Source: Pseudomonadota bacterium (lineage in GTDB: Bacteria > Desulfobacterota > Syntrophia > Syntrophales > JADFWA01). From it: DNA of 12,598 nt. The notes under the pieces were generated by a model that saw only the letters and a program-made list of their open reading frames with translations, was not told where the DNA came from and did no database searches. The DNA is taken from positions 1 through 12,598 of the forward strand of contig JAUWQS010000019.1 of NCBI GenBank assembly GCA_030610915.1, given 5' to 3'. A program made the translations under genes and the position numbers. Of the stretch, positions 1 through 5,875 are shown in pieces (position 1 is the stretch's first letter; the number at the start of each line of letters is the position of its first letter).

Positions 1-2
1 AC

Positions 3-45
3 TATTATTTTAAAAAAAACCTGTCAAGATTTTAATCGAATCTGG
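3..45 (-). promoter_or_regulatory. Copy A of a 43-bp repeat with leftward -35 box
   Basis: This segment matches 7395-7437 without gaps at 37 of 43 positions, in the same orientation. Read on the minus strand it holds TTGACA (27-22) followed by a T-run and A-run. The same -35 box is kept in the other copy, which lies in front of the purine permease. The matching -10 would fall on the window edge (position 4 and leftward), so it cannot be judged. The likely role is a promoter for a minus-strand gene outside the window to the left. A terminator-like reading (T-run after a weak stem) is possible but less convincing. Confidence 0.5.
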
Positions 46-51
46 TATACT
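43..51 (+). promoter_or_regulatory. Extended -10 promoter for the first deaminase
   Basis: TGG followed by TATACT (46-51) forms an extended -10 element 35 bp before the ATG at 86. The -35 region is poor (TGTCAA, 22-27), as is common for extended -10 promoters. Transcription would start near 58 and leave a leader of about 28 nt with a strong ribosome site, GAGGAGGG (68-75). Confidence 0.5.
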
Positions 52-85
52 CATCAAGGCCGCAAATGAGGAGGGCGCACTCTTT

Positions 86-1411
86 ATGCAAGAAGTTGAC
101 AGGATTATAACCGGCGGGAGAATACTGGTTCTAAATGAAAAAGAATCTCATATCAGAGATGGGATTGTTGCGATAGATGGAGAAAATATCGTTGCCATCG
201 GTGAAAAGAAAGAGCTCGAAAACAGATATATCGGCAGAGAGATTATAGATGCGAGTGGTTGTCTAATCATGCCGGGGCTTATAAACTGTCACAACCATGC
301 GGCAATGACCTGTTTCAGAGGAATAGCGGATGATCTCGAGCTTATGGACTGGCTGAACAATTACATATTTCCCGCCGAGGCGAAAAATGTAAATGAAGAG
401 CTGGCCTACTGGGGAAGTATGCTTGCATGTGCGGAGATGATCAAGTCCGGGACGACCACCTTCTGTGATATGTATATTTTTGAGGACGAGACAGCGAAAG
501 CTGCCAAAAAGGCAGGGATGAGGTGTCTTCTCGGAGAGGTACTCTTTGATTTCCCGTCTCCAAATTCTCAAACACCCGGGGAGGGGCTGGATTACACCAG
601 GACGCTGGTCGAAAAATGGGCGGATGATCCGCTCGTGAATATCGTTGTCGAACCGCATTCACTATATACCTGCTCTATCGATCTTCTCAAAAATGCAAAG
701 ACCATTGCCGACAGGTATAATATACCATATGCCACCCACCTTCTGGAAAACAGGGGCGAGCGGGAACAACTGATCCGAAAATTCGGGAAAAGTCCTGTTG
801 CCTTTTTAAAAGATATCGGTTGCCTCACTGAGCGATTTATAGCTTTCCACTGCGTCTCCATGGATGAGGAAGAGATAAAATTGTTCGCTGAGCATGAATG
901 CAAGGTTATTCACAATCCTGAAAGTAACATGAAGCTTGCCTCAGGGGTCGCCCCCCTGCCTGATATGCTGAACGCCGGAGTTACCGTGGGGCTGGGGACA
1001 GACGGCTGCGCCAGCAACAATAATCTGGACATATTTGCCGAGATGGACATGGCGGCAAAGCTTCATAAAGTCCACAGACTTGACCCGATGGTTATGGATG
1101 CGGGGACCGTCGTAAGAATGGCAACCTGCGAAGGGGCAAAAGCGCTCGGCCTGGGGAATATCACCGGCAATCTTATACCGGGAATGAAGGCCGACATTAT
1201 CATCATAGACCTGAACAAACCCCACCTTACCCCGATCTATAATGAATTTTCACACCTTGTATATACTGTTAACGGGGGAGATGTGGATACCGTCCTGATC
1301 AATGGAAAGGTCGTGATGAGAGGACGTAAGCTTTTAACGATAGATGAAAATGAAGTTATGGAAAGAGTGAAAGAAATAGCGGCGAGGATTAGAAAAAGCT
1401 TAACTGCTTAG
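86..1411 (+). CDS. SAH/MTA/5'-deoxyadenosine deaminase family amidohydrolase (copy 1)
   Basis: A 441-residue metal-dependent amidohydrolase of the MtaD/DadD/TRZ-ATZ type. These cytosolic enzymes deaminate the adenine ring of S-adenosylhomocysteine, 5'-methylthioadenosine or 5'-deoxyadenosine. Visible active-site residues are HNH (His69, His71) after the first strand, His191 in EPHSLYTC, His218 and Glu221 in THLLEN, His255 in FHC, and Asp306 in GLGTDGCASNN. Arg146 in GMR sits where this family contacts substrate. A composite beta-sandwich is formed by the N-terminus (ITGGRIL) and the C-terminus (GMKADIIIIDL). Length is normal. The ATG has a strong ribosome site, GAGGAGGG, 10 nt upstream. It is the first of two tandem paralogues 89 bp apart. 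Exact substrate cannot be read from sequence; SAH or 5'-deoxyadenosine is favoured because the neighbouring MtnP looks adenine-specific. Confidence 0.9.
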   Translation: MQEVDRIITGGRILVLNEKESHIRDGIVAIDGENIVAIGEKKELENRYIGREIIDASGCLIMPGLINCHNHAAMTCFRGIADDLELMDWLNNYIFPAEAKNVNEELAYWGSMLACAEMIKSGTTTFCDMYIFEDETAKAAKKAGMRCLLGEVLFDFPSPNSQTPGEGLDYTRTLVEKWADDPLVNIVVEPHSLYTCSIDLLKNAKTIADRYNIPYATHLLENRGEREQLIRKFGKSPVAFLKDIGCLTERFIAFHCVSMDEEEIKLFAEHECKVIHNPESNMKLASGVAPLPDMLNAGVTVGLGTDGCASNNNLDIFAEMDMAAKLHKVHRLDPMVMDAGTVVRMATCEGAKALGLGNITGNLIPGMKADIIIIDLNKPHLTPIYNEFSHLVYTVNGGDVDTVLINGKVVMRGRKLLTIDENEVMERVKEIAARIRKSLTA

Positions 1412-1412
1412 C

Positions 1413-1442
1413 CGCAGATTCACACAGATGAACGCAGATAGG
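1413..1442. repeat. Three 10-bp tandem units after the first deaminase
   Basis: Units CGCAGATTCA, CACAGATGAA and CGCAGATAGG follow each other without gaps, starting one base after the stop codon at 1411. They share the core C(G/A)CAGAT. This type of CACAGAT/CGCAGAT decamer string is familiar from intergenic regions of many environmental bacteria. No coding or terminator role is evident. Confidence 0.7.
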
Positions 1443-1479
1443 TTTAAATACAAAGAAATCACATGACTATACAGGTGGG

Positions 1480-1496
1480 TAGCCTGAACAACCTGA
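1480..1496. promoter_or_regulatory. Operator-like motif just before the second deaminase
   Basis: TAGCCTGAACAACCTGA matches the permease control region at 7369-7385 at 15 of 17 positions. It ends 4 bp before the ATG at 1501, in the place where a ribosome binding site would normally lie. A regulator bound here could block transcription or translation of the second deaminase. The regulator is unknown. Confidence 0.35.
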
Positions 1497-1500
1497 TAAA

Positions 1501-2871
1501 ATGATGGACAGAAAAAGAAATAACATCGAACTTGACATATTGATCACCGGCGGAACACTTCTTGCCATGTCGGAAGACATGGAAATTATTGAGGATCCGG
1601 CAGTAGGTATAAAGGATGGGAAAATTCTCTTTGTCGAAAAAAGAGAGGAACAAATATCGGAATATAGCGCAAAAGAGATACTGGATGCCTCGGGATCCAT
1701 TGTCATGCCGGGTCTGATAAACACCCACACCCATTCGCCGATGATCTGTTTCAGAGGGCTTGCCGACGATCTCCCACTGATGGAATGGCTGAACGATTAC
1801 ATCTTCCCCGCGGAGCTCAAATATGTCAACGAAGACATGGTATATAACGGTTCACTTCTGGCGATAGCAGAAATGATACTCTCCGGCACAACAACTTTTT
1901 GCGATGCCTACTTCTATGAAAGCAGCGTTGCCCAGGCTGCGGTCGATTCAGGGATGCGCGCCGTGCCGACACAGGGATTTCTGGATATTCCGACCCCCGG
2001 CAATCCTGATCCTTCGGGACACACAGAGGTAGCCGGGCAATTCATTGAAAGATGGGCAGATGCATCCTCCATAATATCACCAGCTTTGCTCTGCCACACC
2101 CCCTTCACCTGTTCTGCTGAAACATTGCGTAACATCAAGAATATCGCAAGAAACTCAAAACTGCCTTTCATTATCCATCTGGCAGAGACAAAAGATGAGG
2201 TGAAAATAATCGGAGAAAGACACGGTCTCACACCGGTGAGCTACCTCCACAGCCTTGGCGTTCTTGATGACCTTACGATTGCAGTTCACTGTGTCTGTCT
2301 CAACAGGAAAGATATAGACATACTTGCTGATTATGATGTCAAGGTCTCTCACAATCCTGAAAGCAACATGAAACTGGCATCAGGCGTTGCACCCATACCG
2401 AAACTGCTTGAAAAGGGGGTTACAGTGGGACTCGGGACCGATGGATGCGCAAGCAATAATGACCTGGACATGTTTATGGAGATGGATACCACAGCAAAGA
2501 TACACAAGGTTGCAACACTTGACCCAACAGTCATGGATGCAAAAACAGTCTTAAAAATGGCAACCACCGGCGGCGCAAAGGTCTTAGGTCTTGATGACAG
2601 GATCGGTTCAATTGAGGCGGGAAAGTGTGCCGATATAATCATACTCGACATGAAAAAACCTCATCTCACACCCCTGTATAATTGCTACTCTCAGATTGTT
2701 TATTCAGCGGAAGGGCATGACGTCTCAACCACAATTATTGATGGGAAAATCGTAATGAAAGAAAGACATCTTCTTTGTATGGACGTCTATGACATCATGG
2801 AAAGGGTAAGAAAGATAGCAGACGTCATTTCAAACAGTCGATTACGAAGGTTGAAGATTGAAGATGGTTAG
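1501..2871 (+). CDS. SAH/MTA/5'-deoxyadenosine deaminase family amidohydrolase (copy 2)
   Basis: A 456-residue paralogue of the preceding gene. Metal and catalytic residues are all present: HTH (His76, His78), His199 in CHTPFTC, His226 and Glu229 in HLAE, His263 in VHC, and Asp314 in GLGTDGCASNN. Around the HxH motif 32 of 46 aligned residues equal copy 1, and the block HNPESNMKLASGVAP is identical. The substrate-facing segment differs: TQGFLDIP against GEVLFDFP, and CHTPFTC against EPHSLYTC. This suggests divergence of substrate. It has a longer N-terminus (MMDRKRNNIE) and a C-terminal tail (RRLKIEDG) encoded by heptad-repeat DNA. No Shine-Dalgarno lies near 1501 or the adjacent ATG at 1504; an in-frame TAG at 1480 rules out an earlier start. 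Probably co-transcribed with copy 1 at least in part. Confidence 0.88.
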   Translation: MMDRKRNNIELDILITGGTLLAMSEDMEIIEDPAVGIKDGKILFVEKREEQISEYSAKEILDASGSIVMPGLINTHTHSPMICFRGLADDLPLMEWLNDYIFPAELKYVNEDMVYNGSLLAIAEMILSGTTTFCDAYFYESSVAQAAVDSGMRAVPTQGFLDIPTPGNPDPSGHTEVAGQFIERWADASSIISPALLCHTPFTCSAETLRNIKNIARNSKLPFIIHLAETKDEVKIIGERHGLTPVSYLHSLGVLDDLTIAVHCVCLNRKDIDILADYDVKVSHNPESNMKLASGVAPIPKLLEKGVTVGLGTDGCASNNDLDMFMEMDTTAKIHKVATLDPTVMDAKTVLKMATTGGAKVLGLDDRIGSIEAGKCADIIILDMKKPHLTPLYNCYSQIVYSAEGHDVSTTIIDGKIVMKERHLLCMDVYDIMERVRKIADVISNSRLRRLKIEDG

Positions 2872-2902
2872 TTTTTTGCTAAATGCCTTCAGCCTTCAGC
2901 CT
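2848..2902. terminator. Heptad-repeat hairpin between convergent deaminase 2 and mtnA
   Basis: The left arm carries TTGAAGA twice (2851-2864) and the right arm CCTTCAG twice (2886-2899). Pairing runs from A2848-T2902 inward to TTAG/CTAA (2868-2871/2879-2882) with a T-rich 7-nt loop. It is broken by three mismatches and contains several G-T pairs. The stop codons of both flanking genes (2869-2871 and 2896-2898) lie inside the stem. A bidirectional terminator or 3'-end stabiliser is likely, although the usual T-tract after the stem is weak. Confidence 0.6.
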
Positions 2903-4005
2903 AAGCAACCTATTTCAGGAAACAACCTGTTTATATCCTGCTCTTCTGCTTTGCAAATCCCCCTCTCTGTTATAAAACCTGTGATAAGTCTTGCCGGAGT
3001 TACATCAAATGCAAAGTTTGCAGCAGGACTGCCTGTCGGAGAAATTAGAACACTTTTCGTTGTGTCCTGATCAAGCCCCTGTACATACCTTACTTCGTCC
3101 GGGTCGCGCTCCTCTATCGGGATTTCCTCTAACCCGTTTCTCAGCTTCCAGTCGAATGTACTGGAGGGAAGGGCCACATAGAAGGGTATGCCGTTGTCCC
3201 TTGCCGCAAGCGCTTTAAGGTAAGTTCCGATTTTGTTGGCAACATCACCTGTGCAGGTAGTTCTGTCAGCGCCAACGATAACTATATCAACCATGCCATG
3301 CTGCATAAGGTGGCCGCCGGCATTATCTGTTACGATAGTGTGTTTGACACCATGTTTACCCAATTCCCATGCAGTCAACCTCGCACCCTGGTTAAGAGGT
3401 CTTGTCTCGTCCACCCATACGTGTATATCTATGCCATTTTCAAATGCCGCATAGATCGGCGCAGTTGCAGTGCCATATTCTATGCAGGCAAGCCATCCTG
3501 CATTGCAGTGAGTAAGTATGTTGACTGTTCCGCCTCTTTTTCTGCTGCTGATTTTATCAATCACGCAAAGCCCGTGTTCTCCTATTTTTTTGCAGTTCTC
3601 AACTTCCTCATCGGTAATCCTTGCAGCTTCCTTTCGCGCCGCATCAATTTTTAAAGAGTTGCTTACTTTTAACACCTCAGATAAAACCCTATCCACAGCC
3701 CAGGCAAGATTAACAGCAGTTGGCCTTGCCGATTTTAATCTGTTGCACTCTTTTATCAGGTAACCATCCTTAATTATTTTGTCAGGACAGGTTAAGACAG
3801 CAAGATATACCCCATATGCTCCGGTCACACCTATAAGAGGCGCGCCTCTCACATACATTTCTTTTATGGCATTTATAGTATCATCCACTGTCTTCAGATC
3901 CACAATTGCAAATTCATGAGGAAGGAGTCTCTGGTCTATTACCTTCACTACCTGCAAATCTTTGTCCAGCCATATAGTGCGAATGTCTTTACCATCTACC
4001 TTCAT
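2896..4005 (-). CDS. mtnA: S-methyl-5-thioribose-1-phosphate isomerase
   Basis: A 369-residue cytosolic enzyme of the MtnA/eIF2B-alpha-like family. It converts 5-methylthioribose-1-phosphate to 5-methylthioribulose-1-phosphate in the methionine salvage route. Family signatures are visible: RGAP (53-56) near the phosphate site, catalytic Cys167 in THCNAGW, catalytic Asp247 in GADRTT, and DNAGG (227-231) before it, with NKIGTY just after. Length is close to the usual 340-370. The ATG has a good ribosome site, GGAGGG (4015-4020), 9 nt upstream, and a clear sigma70 promoter. It stands alone on the minus strand, between the deaminases and mtnP/apt, so it has its own control although it uses the MtnP product. 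Its stop codon and last residues lie in heptad-repeat DNA. No MtnB, MtnW, MtnD or aldolase gene accompanies it here. Confidence 0.95.
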   Translation of the reverse strand: MKVDGKDIRTIWLDKDLQVVKVIDQRLLPHEFAIVDLKTVDDTINAIKEMYVRGAPLIGVTGAYGVYLAVLTCPDKIIKDGYLIKECNRLKSARPTAVNLAWAVDRVLSEVLKVSNSLKIDAARKEAARITDEEVENCKKIGEHGLCVIDKISSRKRGGTVNILTHCNAGWLACIEYGTATAPIYAAFENGIDIHVWVDETRPLNQGARLTAWELGKHGVKHTIVTDNAGGHLMQHGMVDIVIVGADRTTCTGDVANKIGTYLKALAARDNGIPFYVALPSSTFDWKLRNGLEEIPIEERDPDEVRYVQGLDQDTTKSVLISPTGSPAANFAFDVTPARLITGFITERGICKAEEQDINRLFPEIGCLG

Positions 4006-4073
4006 GATTTATATCCCTCCAGTATAAAATTTGAAAAATAGATTAAGTTGGTCACCTGTTTAAGCATGATAGA

Positions 4074-4102
4074 GGTATAGAACAGTGGCAACCCAGTGTC
4101 AA
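4074..4102 (-). promoter_or_regulatory. Sigma70 promoter of mtnA
   Basis: On the minus strand TTGACA (4102-4097) is separated by exactly 17 nt from TATACC (4079-4074). Transcription should start near 4067 and give a leader of about 60 nt. This leader is too short for a full SAM riboswitch. Confidence 0.75.
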
Positions 4103-4225
4103 CGGAAAGAGAAGACCAGGATTCTTGACAACATTTTGCATGAATGATAGATGGCTTATTAGTCCCCTAATCGTAAAGTTCTTGCAAAAATGGCAAAAGA
4201 GTTTAGTGAGCGAACACTTACCGTC

Positions 4226-4286
4226 GAAATTAGAAAATAGAAATTTGGCCTCATGCTTTTCTCCCGAATTTCTAATTTTCAATTTC
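4226..4286. repeat. AT-rich heptad inverted repeat
   Basis: The left array is GAAATTA, GAAAATA, GAAATTT (4226-4246) and the right array is GAATTTC, TAATTTT, CAATTTC (4266-4286). The reverse complement of 4267-4286 matches 4226-4245 at 17 of 20 positions. It has the same layout (heptad array plus inverted heptad array) as the elements at 2848-2902 and 9214-9429. Confidence 0.65.
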
Positions 4287-4319
4287 AAGCCGTGAACGGT
4301 TACAGGCTTTGAGCTTATC

Positions 4320-4401
4320 AGCTCAATAAATCAGGGTAGGGGAGGCTGTTAACCTCCCAATGTGGGCGACTAAAGTCGCCCCTACCCCTATTTATTGAGC
4401 T
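4320..4401. repeat. Large palindrome with two internal hairpins
   Basis: Outer arms 4320-4342 and 4379-4401 are complementary at 21 of 23 positions. Inside them are two further hairpins: GGAGG/CCTCC (4341-4345/4353-4357) and a perfect 7-bp stem GGGCGAC/GTCGCCC (4364-4370/4375-4381) with a TAAA loop. The inner stems overlap the base of the outer arms by a few bases, so an alternating or three-way-junction fold is expected. It resembles REP-like or MITE-like intergenic palindromes. No transposase or RAYT gene is in the window. Confidence 0.7.
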
Positions 4402-4430
4402 ATACTTGACACGATTGTAACTTGCGTTTC

Positions 4431-4487
4431 TGTCATTCCGAACGAATGTGAGGAATCTTAAGATTTCTCCTTTCAGTTGAAATGACA
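4431..4487. repeat. TGTCATT...AATGACA palindromic element
   Basis: The ends TGTCATT (4431-4437) and AATGACA (4481-4487) are inverted. The centre contains AATCTTAAGATT (4454-4465), a perfect palindrome, next to GAGG and CTCC. Elements with this wording (TGTCATTCCGA, then GAGGAATCT, then ATGACA) recur in the intergenic DNA of many unrelated bacteria. It is 57 bp long and probably a non-autonomous dispersed repeat. Confidence 0.65.
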
Positions 4488-4524
4488 AATAAGCTCAATT
4501 TGTGGCAGTGCGTAGTATATTACC

Positions 4525-4538
4525 TTTGAGCTTTGAGC
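4525..4538. repeat. Two TTTGAGC heptads
   Basis: TTTGAGC occurs twice head to tail and runs into CTTTT-like sequence. It belongs to the same 7-bp-period class of short arrays seen elsewhere in the window at gene boundaries. Confidence 0.5.
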
Positions 4539-4595
4539 TTTTCCGGGTCAGGCTAAACAACTGGCAGACTTTTAGAGAAAGAGGGGGTAGGATCA

Positions 4596-5342
4596 ATGGT
4601 AAGATTAGGAATTATCGGGGGATCAGGACTGGATGACCCGAAAATTCTTCAGGACGCAAAGGATATAGGCGTTGACACGCCTTACGGAAAGCCGTCTTCA
4701 GCGCTAACCGTTGGTAAGATCGGTGGGGTTGATGTTGTAGTTCTTGCAAGGCATGGGAAAAAGCACCAGTTTAGCCCAACGCAGGTCAATTACAGAGCAA
4801 ATATACATGCTCTAATGGCCCGAGACGTAACGCATATCATTGCAACAACTGCCTGCGGCAGCCTAAAGGAGGAGATAGGCAGGGGGGACATTGTGATTGT
4901 CGACCAGTTCATTGATTTCACAAGGCACAGGAAGATAACATTCCATGAATCGTTTGAAAACGGGGCAGCGCATACGTCGATGGCAGAGCCATTTGATGCC
5001 GGTCTTAGAGCGGTTCTTTACGAAACATCGCGGGAGCTTGGCTTCAAAACCCACAGGAAAGGAACTGTGATAACGATCGAGGGGCCAAGGTTCTCGACAA
5101 GAGCAGAGTCGAAGATGTTCAGGAAATGGGGGGCTGACGTCATAAACATGTCGGTAGCTCCTGAAGCGATCCTTGCGGGTGAAGCTGGAATCCCATACGC
5201 TGCTGTTGCGATGTCAACCGATTACGACTGCTGGAAGGAAGATGAGGAAGCTGTTTCATGGGAGGAAATACTAAAGGTGTTCAACAAAAATGCGGACAAC
5301 GTTAAAAGGCTTTTGATAAATGTTATTTCAAAAATAAGATGA
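4596..5342 (+). CDS. mtnP: S-methyl-5'-thioadenosine phosphorylase
   Basis: A 248-residue cytosolic phosphorylase that splits 5'-methylthioadenosine with phosphate into adenine and 5-methylthioribose-1-phosphate. It is colinear with human MTAP. Conserved blocks include IGIIGGSGL-like phosphate-binding start (GIIGGSGLDDP, 5-15), ARHG (51-54), VNYRAN (64-69), TTACGSL (84-90), TIEGPRFSTRAE (160-171), NMS (184-186) and TDYDCWKE (208-215). Asp209 and Asp211 correspond to the human aspartates that read the 6-amino purine, so adenine rather than hypoxanthine is the leaving base. It ends without the longer human tail. A strong ribosome site AGGGGG (4582-4587) lies 8 nt before the ATG. It forms an operon with apt 10 bp downstream, which consumes the adenine product. 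Its second product feeds mtnA on the opposite strand. Confidence 0.95.
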   Translation: MVRLGIIGGSGLDDPKILQDAKDIGVDTPYGKPSSALTVGKIGGVDVVVLARHGKKHQFSPTQVNYRANIHALMARDVTHIIATTACGSLKEEIGRGDIVIVDQFIDFTRHRKITFHESFENGAAHTSMAEPFDAGLRAVLYETSRELGFKTHRKGTVITIEGPRFSTRAESKMFRKWGADVINMSVAPEAILAGEAGIPYAAVAMSTDYDCWKEDEEAVSWEEILKVFNKNADNVKRLLINVISKIR

Positions 5343-5352
5343 GGTAATTATT

Positions 5353-5859
5353 ATGAATCTGAGCGAGAAGATAAGGACTGTTCCTCACTGGCCGATCGAA
5401 GGTGTCAACTTCATGGATATAACAACGCTTCTGCAGGATGCTGATGCATTCAGGGAGGTATGTGATCAACTTTACAACCGTTACAAGGACATGCAAATTG
5501 ACAAGGTTATCGGAATTGATGCAAGAGGATTCATTTTCGCCGCTGTCCTTGCCTATAAACTCAACACAGGATTTGTTCCTGTGAGAAAAAAGGGGAAGTT
5601 GCCCTATAAAACAATAAGCGTGAGGTACGCCCTTGAGTACGGAGAAGATGCTATAGAGATACATGAGGATGGTATAGATAAAGGAGAAAAGGTTCTCATA
5701 GTCGACGACCTGCTGGCAACCGGCGGCACGATTTCAGCAACAGTAAAACTGGTGGAAATGCTTGGAGGTAAAATTGTTGAGTGTGCATTTTTAGTTGAAG
5801 TCCCCGAGCTGAAAGGTAGAGAGAAGATAGAAGGCCATAGGGTATTTGTGCTGACATGA
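5353..5859 (+). CDS. apt: Adenine phosphoribosyltransferase
   Basis: A 168-residue type I phosphoribosyltransferase that makes AMP from adenine and PRPP in the cytosol. The PRPP loop is VDDLLATGGT (117-126). The APRT-type N-terminus (VPHWPIEGVNFMDITTLL, 10-27), IDARGFIF (55-62) and RKKGKLP (78-84) separate it from hypoxanthine and xanthine transferases. Length fits the family (about 170-180). The ribosome site (GATGAGG) overlaps the mtnP stop codon, which points to translational coupling. It is placed to recapture adenine released by MtnP and base imported by the permease encoded next door on the other strand. Confidence 0.95.
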   Translation: MNLSEKIRTVPHWPIEGVNFMDITTLLQDADAFREVCDQLYNRYKDMQIDKVIGIDARGFIFAAVLAYKLNTGFVPVRKKGKLPYKTISVRYALEYGEDAIEIHEDGIDKGEKVLIVDDLLATGGTISATVKLVEMLGGKIVECAFLVEVPELKGREKIEGHRVFVLT

Positions 5860-5874
5860 AGAATTATTTCTTCA
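5857..5874. terminator. Short perfect hairpin between convergent apt and permease
   Basis: TGAAGAA (5857-5863) and TTCTTCA (5868-5874) form a perfect 7-bp stem with a TTAT loop. The apt stop codon is the first three bases of the stem, and the permease stop codon lies one base beyond it. It is AT-rich and has no T-tract, so termination would be weak; it may serve both strands. Confidence 0.35.
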
Positions 5875-5875
5875 A

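Larger units (their letters stand above)
4006..4595. other. 590-bp intergenic repeat island between divergent mtnA and mtnP
   Basis: This region has no credible gene. From left to right it holds the mtnA ribosome site and promoter, a possible weak rightward promoter (TTGACA 4125-4130, 17 nt, TAGATG), an AT-rich heptad inverted pair (4226-4286), a large branched palindrome (4320-4401), a TGTCATT-ended palindrome (4431-4487), two TTTGAGC units (4525-4538), an operator-like CTAAACAAC (4553-4561) and the mtnP ribosome site. The octamer AGCTCAAT occurs at 4320 and 4492 and inverted at 4394, so the elements interlock. Confidence 0.7.

Noticed and set aside
1413..1442. Possible CRISPR fragment
   Set aside because: The units are 10 bp with no spacers, and no cas gene is present.
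86..2871. Frameshifted single gene or recent exact duplication of the deaminases
   Set aside because: Both frames are complete with all catalytic residues and differ throughout, so they are old paralogues and both intact.
4125..4153. Rightward promoter TTGACA-17-TAGATG driving a small RNA or mtnP
   Set aside because: The -10 box is poor and it is over 440 bp from mtnP; noted in the intergenic entry but not supported enough for its own call.
4052..4288. A 78-codon minus-strand open frame upstream of mtnA
   Set aside because: It covers the mtnA promoter and the AT-rich heptad repeat, has no family resemblance, and its codons come from repeat DNA.
4320..4487. Insertion sequence remnant
   Set aside because: Palindromes are present but there is no transposase coding sequence and no target duplication that I can see.
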